Shown: positions 26,201 to 34,231 of the stretch, one piece after another
How the letters are laid out: the number at the start of each line of letters is the position of its first letter
Position numbering within the stretch: the stretch's first letter is position 1
Source of the DNA: Dyadobacter pollutisoli
GTDB lineage: Bacteria; Bacteroidota; Bacteroidia; Cytophagales; Spirosomataceae
Reading direction: 5' to 3'
NCBI RefSeq assembly: GCF_026625565.1
Contig: NZ_CP112998.1
Location: forward strand, 2,854,501 to 2,918,500
Length of the DNA: 64,000 bases
The notes under the pieces: generated by a model
Told to the model about the DNA's origin: nothing
Database searches by the model: none
What the model saw: only the letters and a program-made list of their open reading frames with translations
Translations under genes and position numbers: made by a program

Positions 26201-26314
26201 TCCTGTTATAAGTCCTGCTATCGGGCCGTTCGGCGTTGGCTTAAAACACGACTCCAATTGCAGCAAGGCAATAATGCCCATAGAAATTAACGCAAAAGCA
26301 TAAATCTTTTTCAT
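23240..26314 (-). CDS. Large lipoprotein with carboxypeptidase-like regulatory domains and two CxxCH haem motifs (1024 aa)
   Basis: An exported lipoprotein with leader and lipobox LQLESC. An N-terminal carboxypeptidase-regulatory-like beta domain (about residues 33-115, with DGGYRTKDLQPGDYTINLSKQG) is followed by an Ig-like stretch. A second such domain (about 315-390) contains GAVITINGQQVAATDSKGHF. A middle region (about 430-600) resembles the PAAT...IPAGSI domain of surface adhesion-type proteins. The C-terminal third has two cytochrome-c-like motifs, CIVCHGG at about residue 840 and CRTCHAS at about 960, spaced like a di-haem or a diverged cytochrome domain. The combination suggests a cell-surface redox lipoprotein; its function is unknown. 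It is a single gene, and 23034-23239 downstream is empty. Confidence 0.75.
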   Translation of the reverse strand: MKKIYAFALISMGIIALLQLESCFKPTPNGPIAGLITGYVFTEVRIKDQSVKKVFLPDVIVTIKNTSGSTVAIDTTELDGGYRTKDLQPGDYTINLSKQGFINQSYKTTVEKATNHPGQLRISFRENNYIFGTVKLADGFPAIFKNEVFGISFFTTVFVDLDKIKSAVRCNTSGEFILTGVPPKARFSITATCQRAVVNQTVQANGQVYDLVFKNTKPAIKYIVAFNESGKAVLRTLPSTKLKVVANTLDKEGQTLTYMWLPGGDYPGSTFSNNAEATWQLTAVKAKNLLTLLVLDDFGGAAFTSYSIDDNDGKVAFSGVALNIDGSGKIPGAVITINGQQVAATDSKGHFSVRVDEAENNRYVLNVEKPGFMLSSTIFQKEAFEQTYKLVSATVKEFDPGNDIVLTEEEDKFTRFVTFDKEQKRRSRPAATIKIPAGSITDSNGNKVLSAVNVQLRTIDLYNSQGLMPGDYAAVENGSDKTLVSFGAIDVQIRDKANPTKRYNISPTALADINVPISSDIQSAAPANIGLWDYNEKSGIWEKITTVNKSGDKYVGTTNKFSSINTDVAITGGTCIYLQDNLNNPIFPGGDCDVTITIPTAGAPKIKHATISAADPTLIIARLPLNTNISIEVKRGADIVAARTLLTSSVSSGAASAIDPADPGTVCTNDFYKKDPPLADVTSAPFLSMVETLTEAQAIAYYRSTGAIKDTDADGVFELSEGETFAQWKARNNFGAGDDAHASYFNAGDLGFHRAMHQKGSGGHIAYYVSNYANAVQAEDDVFGTRSIVPNATVAMEYDINANTGVRGIIKFYLFTGPAETLNTHVDLDGGGERFVPGLCIVCHGGREIDYLAVTSLQDYYKLNPTHSPAFLAFDAQSFEYSAAHDRPSQETELRKLNQRVYDANSTQAIKDFLNAAYSSTGTLAGNFADNSTAVNWLPGATNGINNAFFYSRVVGPSCRTCHASKSANVVLQFNTPGDFSAFPVCGPGKYMPNAKVTFINFWTSSNPYQPEQLRLFVGDQICE

Positions 26315-26478
26315 GGTAATAAAAGGTTAATTATCGATACGGAATAGAAATTGGACTGCGTACTAACTACAAAATGGAAATCTTGTATTGGTCAATAAAA
26401 ATGAGAAGTAGTGGCGATGACTTGCAGGAGCAATAAAATATTGAGTAAATGTAGCTTGCTACCAACATTAAATCACAG

Positions 26479-26512
26479 AGTAGTTATACTGAAATGAGTA
26501 AGTATAACTACT
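26479..26512. repeat. 12-bp inverted repeat in the region upstream of the haem lipoprotein
   Basis: Arms AGTAGTTATACT (26479-26490) and AGTATAACTACT (26501-26512) pair perfectly around a 10-base loop. The pairing continues outward as AAATCA/TGATTT after a 3-base bulge. It lies about 165 bases upstream of the lipoprotein ATG, so it could be an operator. Apart from this and the hairpin at 26574-26604, the 311-base gap 26315-26625 holds nothing I can name. Confidence 0.5.
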
Positions 26513-26573
26513 TGATTTATTGGCAGATAGTTGTTGTACAAAAAGTAAGTATGCGGATATTTATTCCGTGAAA

Positions 26574-26604
26574 TTTATTAATATGATTTGTTCATATTAA
26601 TAAA
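26574..26604. repeat. AT-rich 13-bp inverted repeat after the metal-permease stop
   Basis: Arms TTTATTAATATGA (26574-26586) and its exact reverse complement (26592-26604) enclose a 5-base loop. It lies 21 bases downstream of the permease stop codon on the minus strand. No T-run follows, so it is an uncertain terminator or 3'-end hairpin. Confidence 0.5.
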
Positions 26605-26625
26605 TAGATTTTACAAAAACGAAAT

Positions 26626-27252
26626 CTAAAATGCTTCCAATAATGTGATTGTTCCGATTGTAATGGATAAAAAACCAACGATATAATTAATAGCTCTCAG
26701 CACCGATTCTTTTTTAGCAGCAAATTTGTTGATTGAAAATGCGAAGAAATATCCGTAGGCGGACATTGATAAAATAATTCCGGCACTTTGAAGTATGATA
26801 ATCCAAACTGCTGTATATGCATCACTCGCCGCGAGCGTCAATGCAACTGCACATGCGCCGCCAGTTCCGGCCAGTCCATGCACCATTCCTACCCAAAATG
26901 ATCGGCTTACTTTTTTAGCATTCAATGGTTCTTTTACCACATTTATTTTGTGAAAATTTCGCCGTAGTGCAAGTACACCAAGCCATATCATCAAGGGCCC
27001 GATAATCAGCTCTACTTTCTCGGCTATATCTAAGGAAATGGTGGATTTTAATAATAAAACCAGGCAGGCAAAAAGAATCAATGTAAATGAATGCCCCAGT
27101 GCCCAGTGGGACGAGCGCCAGATTAGTTTTAAACGATCCGCCGGTTTTTGATTTTTGCCGGTAGCCAGTACAGACACAGCAGCCATGTGGTCGGGTTCAA
27201 ATGAATGCTGTACACCCAAAAGAAGAGAATCAATCAATAAGTAATTTAACAT
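26626..27252 (-). CDS. NicO/HoxN-type nickel or cobalt permease, B12-riboswitch-controlled (208 aa)
   Basis: A polytopic inner-membrane metal permease (NiCoT/NicO/UreH-like) with about six helices. The first helix carries the metal-filter motif HSFEPDH (Hx4DH type) in GVQHSFEPDHMAAVSVLAT. Later segments WRSSHWALGHSFTLILFA and MVHGLAGTGGACAVALTLA carry the family's histidine/glycine-rich motifs. ATG 27252 (MLNYLLIDSLLLG) is preferred over an upstream TTG that would add 15 polar residues. A cobalamin riboswitch about 230 bases upstream in the same transcript makes cobalt, for B12 synthesis, the most likely substrate rather than nickel. No other cobalamin genes are in the window. Confidence 0.88.
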   Translation of the reverse strand: MLNYLLIDSLLLGVQHSFEPDHMAAVSVLATGKNQKPADRLKLIWRSSHWALGHSFTLILFACLVLLLKSTISLDIAEKVELIIGPLMIWLGVLALRRNFHKINVVKEPLNAKKVSRSFWVGMVHGLAGTGGACAVALTLAASDAYTAVWIIILQSAGIILSMSAYGYFFAFSINKFAAKKESVLRAINYIVGFLSITIGTITLLEAF

Positions 27253-27484
27253 TTCCTGTAAATATGATTTAGAATTTTTAGCATTCCCGTAATCCAAAAT
27301 GAATTAAAAGAAGTTAAAAGCTCAGAGGCTGCCGATCATGCGGCGGAAATAAATCAGACAGGAAAAGAAGAGAAATTATGCATTAGCATCGCGCAAAGAC
27401 GCACAAATATCCTTGACAGGATATGCAGAAAATGATCCGGACCTGACTAGCTTTTTTACGCGAAAGCATCATCAAACAAAAAAT

Positions 27485-27590
27485 GGCAGGTATCTGACTT
27501 GTAACGTTTTATCATCGTTACTCACAGTTGCGCGACAGTCCGTGAATTTAACACGGTTCCCTATTTTTCACATCGTGGACGTGAACCAAT
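27485..27590 (-). promoter_or_regulatory. Cobalamin (B12) riboswitch
   Basis: On the minus strand the aptamer reads, in order: TTGGTTC, AATAGGGAACCGTG, a P3-type stem CCGTG/CACGG around TTAAATT, the B12-box core GCGCAACTGTGA, a stem GTAACG/CGTTAC, and the 3' element AGTCAGATACCTGCC. These match the conserved cobalamin riboswitch elements AAAGGGAA, the CGCAACTGT box and CCTGCC in the right order and spacing. It precedes the metal permease start by about 230 bases. A small hairpin (27407-27424, ATATCCT/AGGATAT) lies between. The family normally turns genes off when adenosyl- or methylcobalamin is bound. Confidence 0.92.
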
Positions 27591-27653
27591 TTTTGTGGAG
27601 AAGCAAGACAAAGAACTTTAAGTGCGCAAAGTAAGCTTTTTTACATTAACATA

Positions 27654-28805
27654 TTAATCCTGGCCTGCTCTTCCGATCCCAAACTGGTCGCCCGCACGCA
27701 CAGCCCGGTTGCCGCTGTACTGCACTTCGGCCATTTTTTCACTGGCCACACTATTATTGAACTCGTCTTTCAATGTAGAAATAATCTTGCGGGTCTTCAC
27801 CTCTATCACCTCCCCGCTCGACGGATACGCGTATTTCCCGTCCATGCTGAATGTGACCCAGCCGGGCATATCCTGCACCGGAATGGTCGTCAGTTGCTGG
27901 TAAGGTGCCGTCGCTTTAAATACGTGCAACCGCATATTATGCCCATCACAAACCCAAAGCTCTTTTTCGTCAGGCGTAAGACCAATTCCGTGACTGGGAT
28001 TTCCGTGGCGACGCACGGGGCCCATTTCCCATCCTTCCACGGCTACATGCGCGATTTTAGTGCCTTTTTTCAAATCCCCTACCTCAAAACCGAGCAGACT
28101 ATCCACCGTCACATACACCATCGTTTCCTTCGCATTGATCGTGAATGGCCTGATGTTATTGGCAAAAACCCCAACTTTCCCTGCCAGCGTATGAGTCTTG
28201 GGATCTGCCACATGCAGCCACGGACTGGCAATATCGCCCATGTAAACAAAATTCCCGGACGGCCCGTAAATGGTATTATGCGCCCTTTTATGGACATTGA
28301 TCTTCTTCATAATGTCCCCGGTTTTGCAATCGACTACATTCCAGAAACCCTTTTCCAGTGACGGCAGGTACATGGTTTGCCCGTCCGGCGAAATCGACAT
28401 CCGGTCGCATCCTCCCTCATAAGTCTTTTCCCATATCACCTTTTCACTCGTCAGGTCAATGCGCTGCAAGCCTTCTATCGTACTGATATAAATGCTGTTG
28501 AGCGGAATGCTGACCGCGATGCCTTTCACATTGGACGGCTTGCCGTTGGGGTGCAATCCATTGGTAGTGATCCTTTTGACAAAACGATGATTGTCGTTCA
28601 TATCAAAAACCAGCAGCCCGTGCCCACCATACCCGAGGTAGTCGCGGATGCCGGGCGTGGCTACGTACAGGTATCGTTTTTCAACAGCTTTTCTATCGGT
28701 TTTTGGACGCTTATCTGCCACTACCGTCTTCGCTAATGTTTGCGAATGTACATTCGAAGAGAGCAGGATCAGGCCGCAGAATAATGTAAACAGTCTGGCT
28801 TTCAT
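27654..28805 (-). CDS. YncE/YVTN-type beta-propeller secreted protein, 383 aa
   Basis: A secreted protein with a leader (MKARLFTLFCGLILLSSNVHS) and a mature chain made of repeated blade-like segments such as KRYLYVATPGIRDYLGYGG, DRMSISPDGQTMYLPSLEKG, GIGLTPDEKELWVCDGHN and WVTFSMDGKYAYPSSG. This is the pattern of a seven-bladed YncE/YVTN or lactonase-like propeller. Such proteins serve as periplasmic binding or scaffolding modules. Start at 28805 (MKARLF); an ATG five codons upstream is also in frame. It follows the Gfo/Idh/MocA gene on the same strand by 15 bases, so they form an operon. Confidence 0.83.
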   Translation of the reverse strand: MKARLFTLFCGLILLSSNVHSQTLAKTVVADKRPKTDRKAVEKRYLYVATPGIRDYLGYGGHGLLVFDMNDNHRFVKRITTNGLHPNGKPSNVKGIAVSIPLNSIYISTIEGLQRIDLTSEKVIWEKTYEGGCDRMSISPDGQTMYLPSLEKGFWNVVDCKTGDIMKKINVHKRAHNTIYGPSGNFVYMGDIASPWLHVADPKTHTLAGKVGVFANNIRPFTINAKETMVYVTVDSLLGFEVGDLKKGTKIAHVAVEGWEMGPVRRHGNPSHGIGLTPDEKELWVCDGHNMRLHVFKATAPYQQLTTIPVQDMPGWVTFSMDGKYAYPSSGEVIEVKTRKIISTLKDEFNNSVASEKMAEVQYSGNRAVRAGDQFGIGRAGQD

Positions 28806-28820
28806 GATGGGATTAGTCAT

Positions 28821-30134
28821 TTAAACAGAAGGTATTTTATAACCGTTATGGTATTCTTTGGCAATGAATTTGTTGGCCGCAGCATCGGTGAACAAGCCTT
28901 TTTGTTTGTCCCAATACAATTTTTTGCCGGTACGGAAAGCAATATTTCCCATCTGCGAAAAAATAGCAATGTCAGCCCCCACCTGGACCGGCGCGTGCAA
29001 GTCCTCCAATTTCCGGGAACGGACCACTTCGATGAAATTTTTCGCATGCAGGTCCAGCCCATTGTCCGACGATTTCTGCAGTGCCACCGCCTCCATTTTT
29101 TTACCTTCCGGTATCACCTCCCATCCATTCCGGTCGAGGACAAGTGTGCCATTATTGCCAATGAAAGCGATCCCGTGCTGGCGGTTATATGGCCCATCGT
29201 CAATGCCAATGGCGTGCTCCCATTGAATGTTGAAATCGCCGAATTCATATACAGTAGTCAACGTATCAGGCGTTTCTGCGCCGGAATCAGGATTCGCGAA
29301 CTTACCTCCCGCCGCCATAATGCTGTTCGGAATTTCGGCTTTCATTCCCAGCAGCGCATAATCCAGCAAATGAACGCCCCAGTCAGTCATCAGCCCGCCG
29401 GCATAATCCCAGAACCAGCGAAAATTGAAATGAAAACGGTTTGGGTTAAAAGGTCTTTTAGGAGCTGGCCCCAGCCACATATTGTAGTCAACCCCGGCTG
29501 GCGGAGTACCATCAGGCAGCTTGGAAATAGGTGTTACCCAGCTAAAATACGACCATACTTTCACCAGCCGTATCTTACCCAGCTTACCCGAATGCACGAA
29601 ATCCATCGCATCCCGAAAGTGTTTCTGGCTCCGTTGCCACTGCCCTACCTGCACCACCCGGCCCGATTTCTTCTGCGCAGCAACCATAGCACGGCATTCC
29701 GCGATAGAATTTCCGATGGGTTTTTCGACATATACGTCTTTCCCCGCCTGACAAGCCTCTACCATCATCAAACAATGCCAGTGATCCGGCGACCCGATGA
29801 CCACGGCATCTATATTTTTGTCTTTCAGCAATTCACGATAATCGGCGTAGGTTTTCACTTTCATTCCTTTCGCAGCGAGTTCGGCAGCGCGCTTGTCCAG
29901 GACATTTTTATCCACGTCGCACAACGCCACACATTCAACCCCGGGGTTTTTCAAAATGGCCGTAAGATCCGACCAACCCATTCCATTCACACCTATGGCA
30001 CCGATCCGGATGGTATCTGCGGGAGATGAAAGCTTAGGAAAAGCCGACAATGTAGACGGGAATACCGTTGAAATGCTTGCGCCCGCCACAATAGCGGTAG
30101 CAGAACTGATAAATTTTCGTCGCGAATTTGTCAT
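28821..30134 (-). CDS. Gfo/Idh/MocA family oxidoreductase, Tat-exported (437 aa)
   Basis: An NAD(P)-dependent sugar dehydrogenase-type enzyme with a Tat leader (MTNSRRKFISSATAIVAG). The N-terminal Rossmann domain shows IRIGAIGVNGMGWSDLTAI and ALCDVDKNV. The conserved EKP motif of the family is in DVYVEKPIGNSIAECRAM. The C-terminal alpha/beta domain includes MTDWGVHLLDYALLG with the catalytic-type histidine. It is periplasmic, as in many Bacteroidota, and probably acts on a keto-sugar or sugar derivative (3-keto-glycoside pathway or glycosidase with bound cofactor). It is translated just before the beta-propeller gene. Confidence 0.92.
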   Translation of the reverse strand: MTNSRRKFISSATAIVAGASISTVFPSTLSAFPKLSSPADTIRIGAIGVNGMGWSDLTAILKNPGVECVALCDVDKNVLDKRAAELAAKGMKVKTYADYRELLKDKNIDAVVIGSPDHWHCLMMVEACQAGKDVYVEKPIGNSIAECRAMVAAQKKSGRVVQVGQWQRSQKHFRDAMDFVHSGKLGKIRLVKVWSYFSWVTPISKLPDGTPPAGVDYNMWLGPAPKRPFNPNRFHFNFRWFWDYAGGLMTDWGVHLLDYALLGMKAEIPNSIMAAGGKFANPDSGAETPDTLTTVYEFGDFNIQWEHAIGIDDGPYNRQHGIAFIGNNGTLVLDRNGWEVIPEGKKMEAVALQKSSDNGLDLHAKNFIEVVRSRKLEDLHAPVQVGADIAIFSQMGNIAFRTGKKLYWDKQKGLFTDAAANKFIAKEYHNGYKIPSV

Positions 30135-30211
30135 GATTAATAAAATCTAGTAGATCATATAAATCATAAAAGGTCACTACCGGTGAAATATTACCCGTGG
30201 AATCTGCGCGA

Positions 30212-31162
30212 CTACATGCTGGCGATCCGTGCCTGTCGTTTCCTCCATTGAAACGAAACGCTTACCGGATGGTGATCGGACAGTGGCAATCCCGTATGGT
30301 TTCGGAAGCTTTCATTTTCCAGTTTATAATTTCCCGGTTCCAGCATGAGGTCCTCAGAGCTTCGGTACAGAATTTTGTCAATAGTTTCAGTGCCCTGCCC
30401 GATGTCGAGAATATTGCTTGCCGGCAACGAATCTGCGTGACCGGGCATTTCATTTTTGTTTTGCAACAACACCCAGGCATCCGCTAAACCGTTATTTTTG
30501 AGCAACGTATGAATATTATCTTTTGAAAAGCTATAATGTCCGTTGAGGTCTCCCATGACAATGACGGCGTGGCCTTTTGAATGACTGGCAATGTAGCTGC
30601 TAAGCTGCCGAACATTCCCACATCGCGCCCTGGCCGCCGCCGGATGGTTATAAGCATTGGCATGTACATTGTAAAAATCAATGAACACGCCCAGCGCAAC
30701 CTGTATCTGAGTATAAGTAAATCCCTTCGGCGTCAGGCAGTCAGCTCCCGTGCAGTCGTTCCAGCGGATGCGGCTGAGACGGTGGATCGGGTATTTCGAT
30801 AGCGTATTCAGGCCGTCACCAAATGGTACCGCGCCTTTGGTTTGTGTGCGGTAGAAATGCTGGTTGCGACTTTCACAGAGATTTTTGTGGTAGTTGAAAT
30901 CCTCCTGGACATGCGCAATGTCGTACGAATTGAGCCGCCCGCCAATATCGGCAATACTGACAGCCCGCCGGGTAACCGCGCTTGAAATGAATTCGGGCAG
31001 CCCCGCGATGTTATACGTGATCGCTGAAAAGCTGCCGGAATCCGAAATACTTAAAGAAGCAAGATGCCTTTTGGAAGAAACATGTAAAGGGGCCTCGCTG
31101 AAAATAAAAGGCATTAAGATTAGCAACAAAGCGGTAATGGGAGAAGCGTAGACTTTGGACAT
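30212..31162 (-). CDS. Endonuclease/exonuclease/phosphatase family protein, secreted (316 aa)
   Basis: A secreted member of the EEP fold (DNase I / sphingomyelinase / inositol phosphatase). After a leader it has AITYNIAGLPEF, the metal-binding HVQEDFNYH, the active-site segment AVIVMGDLNGHYSFSKDN, and the C-terminal SDHHPVSVSF. These are the family's catalytic N, E, DLN and SDH residues. The substrate could be DNA, a phospholipid or a phosphoester; LPEFISS and GDGLNTLSKYPI resemble phosphodiesterase-type secreted members. It is a single gene, and 31163-31372 upstream is empty. Confidence 0.88.
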   Translation of the reverse strand: MSKVYASPITALLLILMPFIFSEAPLHVSSKRHLASLSISDSGSFSAITYNIAGLPEFISSAVTRRAVSIADIGGRLNSYDIAHVQEDFNYHKNLCESRNQHFYRTQTKGAVPFGDGLNTLSKYPIHRLSRIRWNDCTGADCLTPKGFTYTQIQVALGVFIDFYNVHANAYNHPAAARARCGNVRQLSSYIASHSKGHAVIVMGDLNGHYSFSKDNIHTLLKNNGLADAWVLLQNKNEMPGHADSLPASNILDIGQGTETIDKILYRSSEDLMLEPGNYKLENESFRNHTGLPLSDHHPVSVSFQWRKRQARIASM

Positions 31163-31372
31163 TCTCTTTTTTCCTGGATATGTTTGTCAAATCTAGCCCT
31201 TTCATGTTGCCCCAGTACTTCTGGAAAATTATGTAATCGTTAATTTAAAATTTCTGAATCAAAATTGATTTAAAAATCTACCACAGATTCGCCGGGTTCA
31301 TAAACGGTGGATTTCCTTGGAAAAATGGTAGGAATGACTTGATATGGGAAAACCCGGTACGAAAAGCCCGCG

Positions 31373-32464
31373 TCAGCTTTTGAACGACAATGTAAATGTC
31401 GTGCCCTCGTTGGGTTTGCTTTCAACTGCAATGCTTCCTCCGAGGCTGGTCAGGTGGCTACGTACCAGGTAAAGCCCGATACCTTTGGCGTCGCTATGGT
31501 TATGGAATGTCTGATTTAGCCCGAAGAGCCTGTCTTTCACGAGATCCATATCGAAACCAGCTCCCTGATCCTTGAATATCAGCTGTTTAACATTCCCTGA
31601 CCTTTTTGTCGAAATACCGATGACAGGCGTATTATGCGGAATAACGTACTTGATCGAATTCGTGATCAGGTTGAGAAAAATGCTCTCCATGTAGCTCGCA
31701 TTGAATTTAATGTCGTCAAATTCCGAAAAGTCTGCCGTGATCCTGGTTTTGGAGTTTTCAAGAAGTGTTTTTAGTGACAGCATTACAGTGTCCAGCGACG
31801 CACTCAGACTTATTTCACCTCTTTTGACGGTCAGGAGATCCTTTTGTACCAGAATATCAACATAATGGTTCAGCGAATCTTTCAGGCTTTCGGTCGCCGA
31901 CTTTAAAATATCGATAAACTGTAAAGTCTCCGCATCCTGAATTTTGGAAGTATCCAGAAGGCCAAACACAGACAGCAGGTTGTTGACCGGCGACCTGAGG
32001 TCATGAGATGTCGTATAGGTCAATTGTTTAAGATCCTGATTGATCCGGGTAAGGTTAGCAAGAAGCGCATTCCGGTCTTGTTCAATGATCTTTTTATGGG
32101 TGATATTCTTGGCAATAGCAAAAACCAACCGATCAGCGTCCCTGGGCATTGAAGTCCACGCAAGCCACACGATCTCGCCATTCTTAGTCACGTACCGGTT
32201 TTCGTAATTCAAAAGCGGTATGCTCTTTTTCAATTCTTCCCGATACTGTGAAGTAAGCTCCCTGTCTTCAAAATAGATAAACTCATCAATGGGCTTGGCG
32301 AGCAATTCCTCATGAGAATATCCCATGAGTTTGGTAAATGCAGGATTTACCATTCGGAAGTACCCATCATATCCAGCAACACAAAGTATGTCCTGAGATA
32401 TCTCAAAGAATAGCTCCTTATTCAATTTATCAGTTGAGTTAGCCGACACAGATTCGATCTTCAT
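31373..32464 (-). CDS. PAS-domain sensor histidine kinase, 363 aa
   Basis: A cytoplasmic histidine kinase with no membrane helix. A PAS domain (about residues 18-125, with LCVAGYDGYFRMVNPAFTK and the PAC tail WTSMPRDADRLVFAIAKNIT) is followed by a short coiled coil. The DHp helix carries the phosphorylated histidine in TSHDLRSPVNNLLS (H154). The HATPase domain has the N box FLNLITNSIKYV, the G1 box DQGAGFD and the G2 box GIGLYLVRSHL. No receiver or response-regulator gene is adjacent, so it is an orphan. Its cytoplasmic PAS could bind a small ligand or haem, but no ligand residue stands out. Confidence 0.93.
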   Translation of the reverse strand: MKIESVSANSTDKLNKELFFEISQDILCVAGYDGYFRMVNPAFTKLMGYSHEELLAKPIDEFIYFEDRELTSQYREELKKSIPLLNYENRYVTKNGEIVWLAWTSMPRDADRLVFAIAKNITHKKIIEQDRNALLANLTRINQDLKQLTYTTSHDLRSPVNNLLSVFGLLDTSKIQDAETLQFIDILKSATESLKDSLNHYVDILVQKDLLTVKRGEISLSASLDTVMLSLKTLLENSKTRITADFSEFDDIKFNASYMESIFLNLITNSIKYVIPHNTPVIGISTKRSGNVKQLIFKDQGAGFDMDLVKDRLFGLNQTFHNHSDAKGIGLYLVRSHLTSLGGSIAVESKPNEGTTFTLSFKS

Positions 32465-32571
32465 ATTGCCGCTTAATGTACTTACTTTATGAATTAAAAC
32501 AAGAAAAATTAGCAGAACTTCCGAAGTTATAAGATTTTTATGCTAAAACTAGTTAACATTTACTACTACAT

Positions 32572-34206
32572 TCAGTTGAGATATCGCATCGCAGGCTGCA
32601 AAACCTTCCGCTCCGGATACACCACTGGTTTGAAGCTCTCAGGCAAGCTTACATCGCCGCCAACATATGCGGGTAATTGCGGGTAAGGATAAAGCGGCCG
32701 CTTGAAACGGACACCGTTTTTAGGGTCCGCCTGATAATATGCCGTGCCCATCAATCGCTCGGGAGCTTTACCTTCCTCTTCCCATTTGATCAGTGCGCCG
32801 AGCATATCGCCGCAGTCATTCACGCCCGGCCCGCCGCTGCAATGTGCCATACCCGGTACCAGAAAAAAGCGAAAGAATTCCTGTGTCTGTATCACCCCAC
32901 CCTGTGCTTCCGCCACCCTCTCATAATAGTTGACGGCGTCCTGATAGGGTACCAGCGGATCGGCAGTTCCTGAGTACATCAGAATCTTACATCCCCGTTT
33001 CTTCAATGCTGACAGATCCGGGTTATTAGCATTCAGGAGCGGCCCCAGAACAGAGTCCAGCTTGTCCTGATCGTGATCGAAATCGAAGGTACGATAATCA
33101 AATTCCGGCCCGAATGCCCATTTGTATTGATAAAAAAATGCGCCCGGCGACTGCTGCGGATTTTGTTGCATGTCCAGGCCAGCTCCTGAGTTTTCACTTC
33201 CCAACGGCAGTGGCGTATATATTCTTTCGCCCGTGCGAGGATTCACCGGGCCTGCGTATATCTTTTTGAGCGCATTGATCTGTGCCTGTGTCAGGCAGCT
33301 CCCGTCGTCGGTTCCGTCCGGACATTTGGGAAGTGTTTCCGGGTCAAACTGACATGCCCCGGGATCGGTGAGAAAATTATCCCCCGGTGCGCCGCCGTCC
33401 TTTCCGGCACAAGCCTTCACAACTGCCTGGGTGATCAACGCTATTTTTTCTTTCGGAATAAATGCACTTCCTGCAATGTCATTGGTTACCCGCAAGTTCC
33501 AGACGAAGCCGGTATGCAAATGGGTCCGGTTGTTCGCCGGAGCGCCCGCCAGAATGCCGTTATAGTCTTCCGGGTATCGCTGGGCCTCCATCAATGCCTG
33601 CTGACCACCCGTCGAGCAGCCCGAAAAATAAGCGTACCGGGCTGGCTTCTGGTAGTAATGCTGCATGATCGCCTTGCCAGTCACAGTCATCTCATGCGTG
33701 GCGCGGTAACCAAAGTCTGCCCATTTGTCGGGGTGTCCGGCCAGCTCATTCGGGCCGGGTGATGTTCCCATATCCGTGTTGGCCGTGGCGAACCCTTTTC
33801 TTAATCCATTGGCCAATGCACCGAAATGAATGTTACCGGCCCCTCCACCATTTCCCGTGCCCAAAAACCTTTCATTCCAATTGCTTTCCGGCAGCCATAC
33901 TTCGATGCGGATCCGGGAATCCGGTGTGGGTGTTAATGTAGCCGCAACACGGCAAAAAGCTGGCAGGTTATTGATCGTAACTTTGCTACCAGGTGGTGTG
34001 AATGATCCTGCGGGGACGCATTCCGCGGTCGTGATCGCCGCTCCGGGGAAGGCAGCTTTTGCCAGCATTCCGCATTGACAATCTCTTTCAGTTGCAAGAG
34101 TGCCACCTGCCGTCACCTGTCCGAATGCCGTTTCGGAGCCTGTACCAATGATATTTATTCCAATGCAAAAAAATAAGAAGAAGAAAGTAGGTCGCCTGCC
34201 AGTCAT
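32572..34206 (-). CDS. Tannase/feruloyl esterase family hydrolase, secreted (544 aa)
   Basis: A secreted alpha/beta-hydrolase of the tannase/feruloyl esterase family, which cleaves esters of gallic or ferulic acid from tannins or plant cell walls. The leader (about residues 8-29) precedes the core. The nucleophile is S198 in SGCSTGGQQALMEAQRYP. The acid lies in SGTADPLVPYQDAVNYY, and the catalytic histidine in VPGMAHCSGGPG. Cysteines near these motifs (C197, and the C in AHC) match the CS-D-HC disulfide that holds the catalytic triad in this family. The full-length family size is about 500-550 aa. It is a single gene between the kinase and the sulfatase. Confidence 0.93.
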   Translation of the reverse strand: MTGRRPTFFFLFFCIGINIIGTGSETAFGQVTAGGTLATERDCQCGMLAKAAFPGAAITTAECVPAGSFTPPGSKVTINNLPAFCRVAATLTPTPDSRIRIEVWLPESNWNERFLGTGNGGGAGNIHFGALANGLRKGFATANTDMGTSPGPNELAGHPDKWADFGYRATHEMTVTGKAIMQHYYQKPARYAYFSGCSTGGQQALMEAQRYPEDYNGILAGAPANNRTHLHTGFVWNLRVTNDIAGSAFIPKEKIALITQAVVKACAGKDGGAPGDNFLTDPGACQFDPETLPKCPDGTDDGSCLTQAQINALKKIYAGPVNPRTGERIYTPLPLGSENSGAGLDMQQNPQQSPGAFFYQYKWAFGPEFDYRTFDFDHDQDKLDSVLGPLLNANNPDLSALKKRGCKILMYSGTADPLVPYQDAVNYYERVAEAQGGVIQTQEFFRFFLVPGMAHCSGGPGVNDCGDMLGALIKWEEEGKAPERLMGTAYYQADPKNGVRFKRPLYPYPQLPAYVGGDVSLPESFKPVVYPERKVLQPAMRYLN

Positions 34207-34231
34207 TTGTTTGAAATAGAATGATTGTTAA

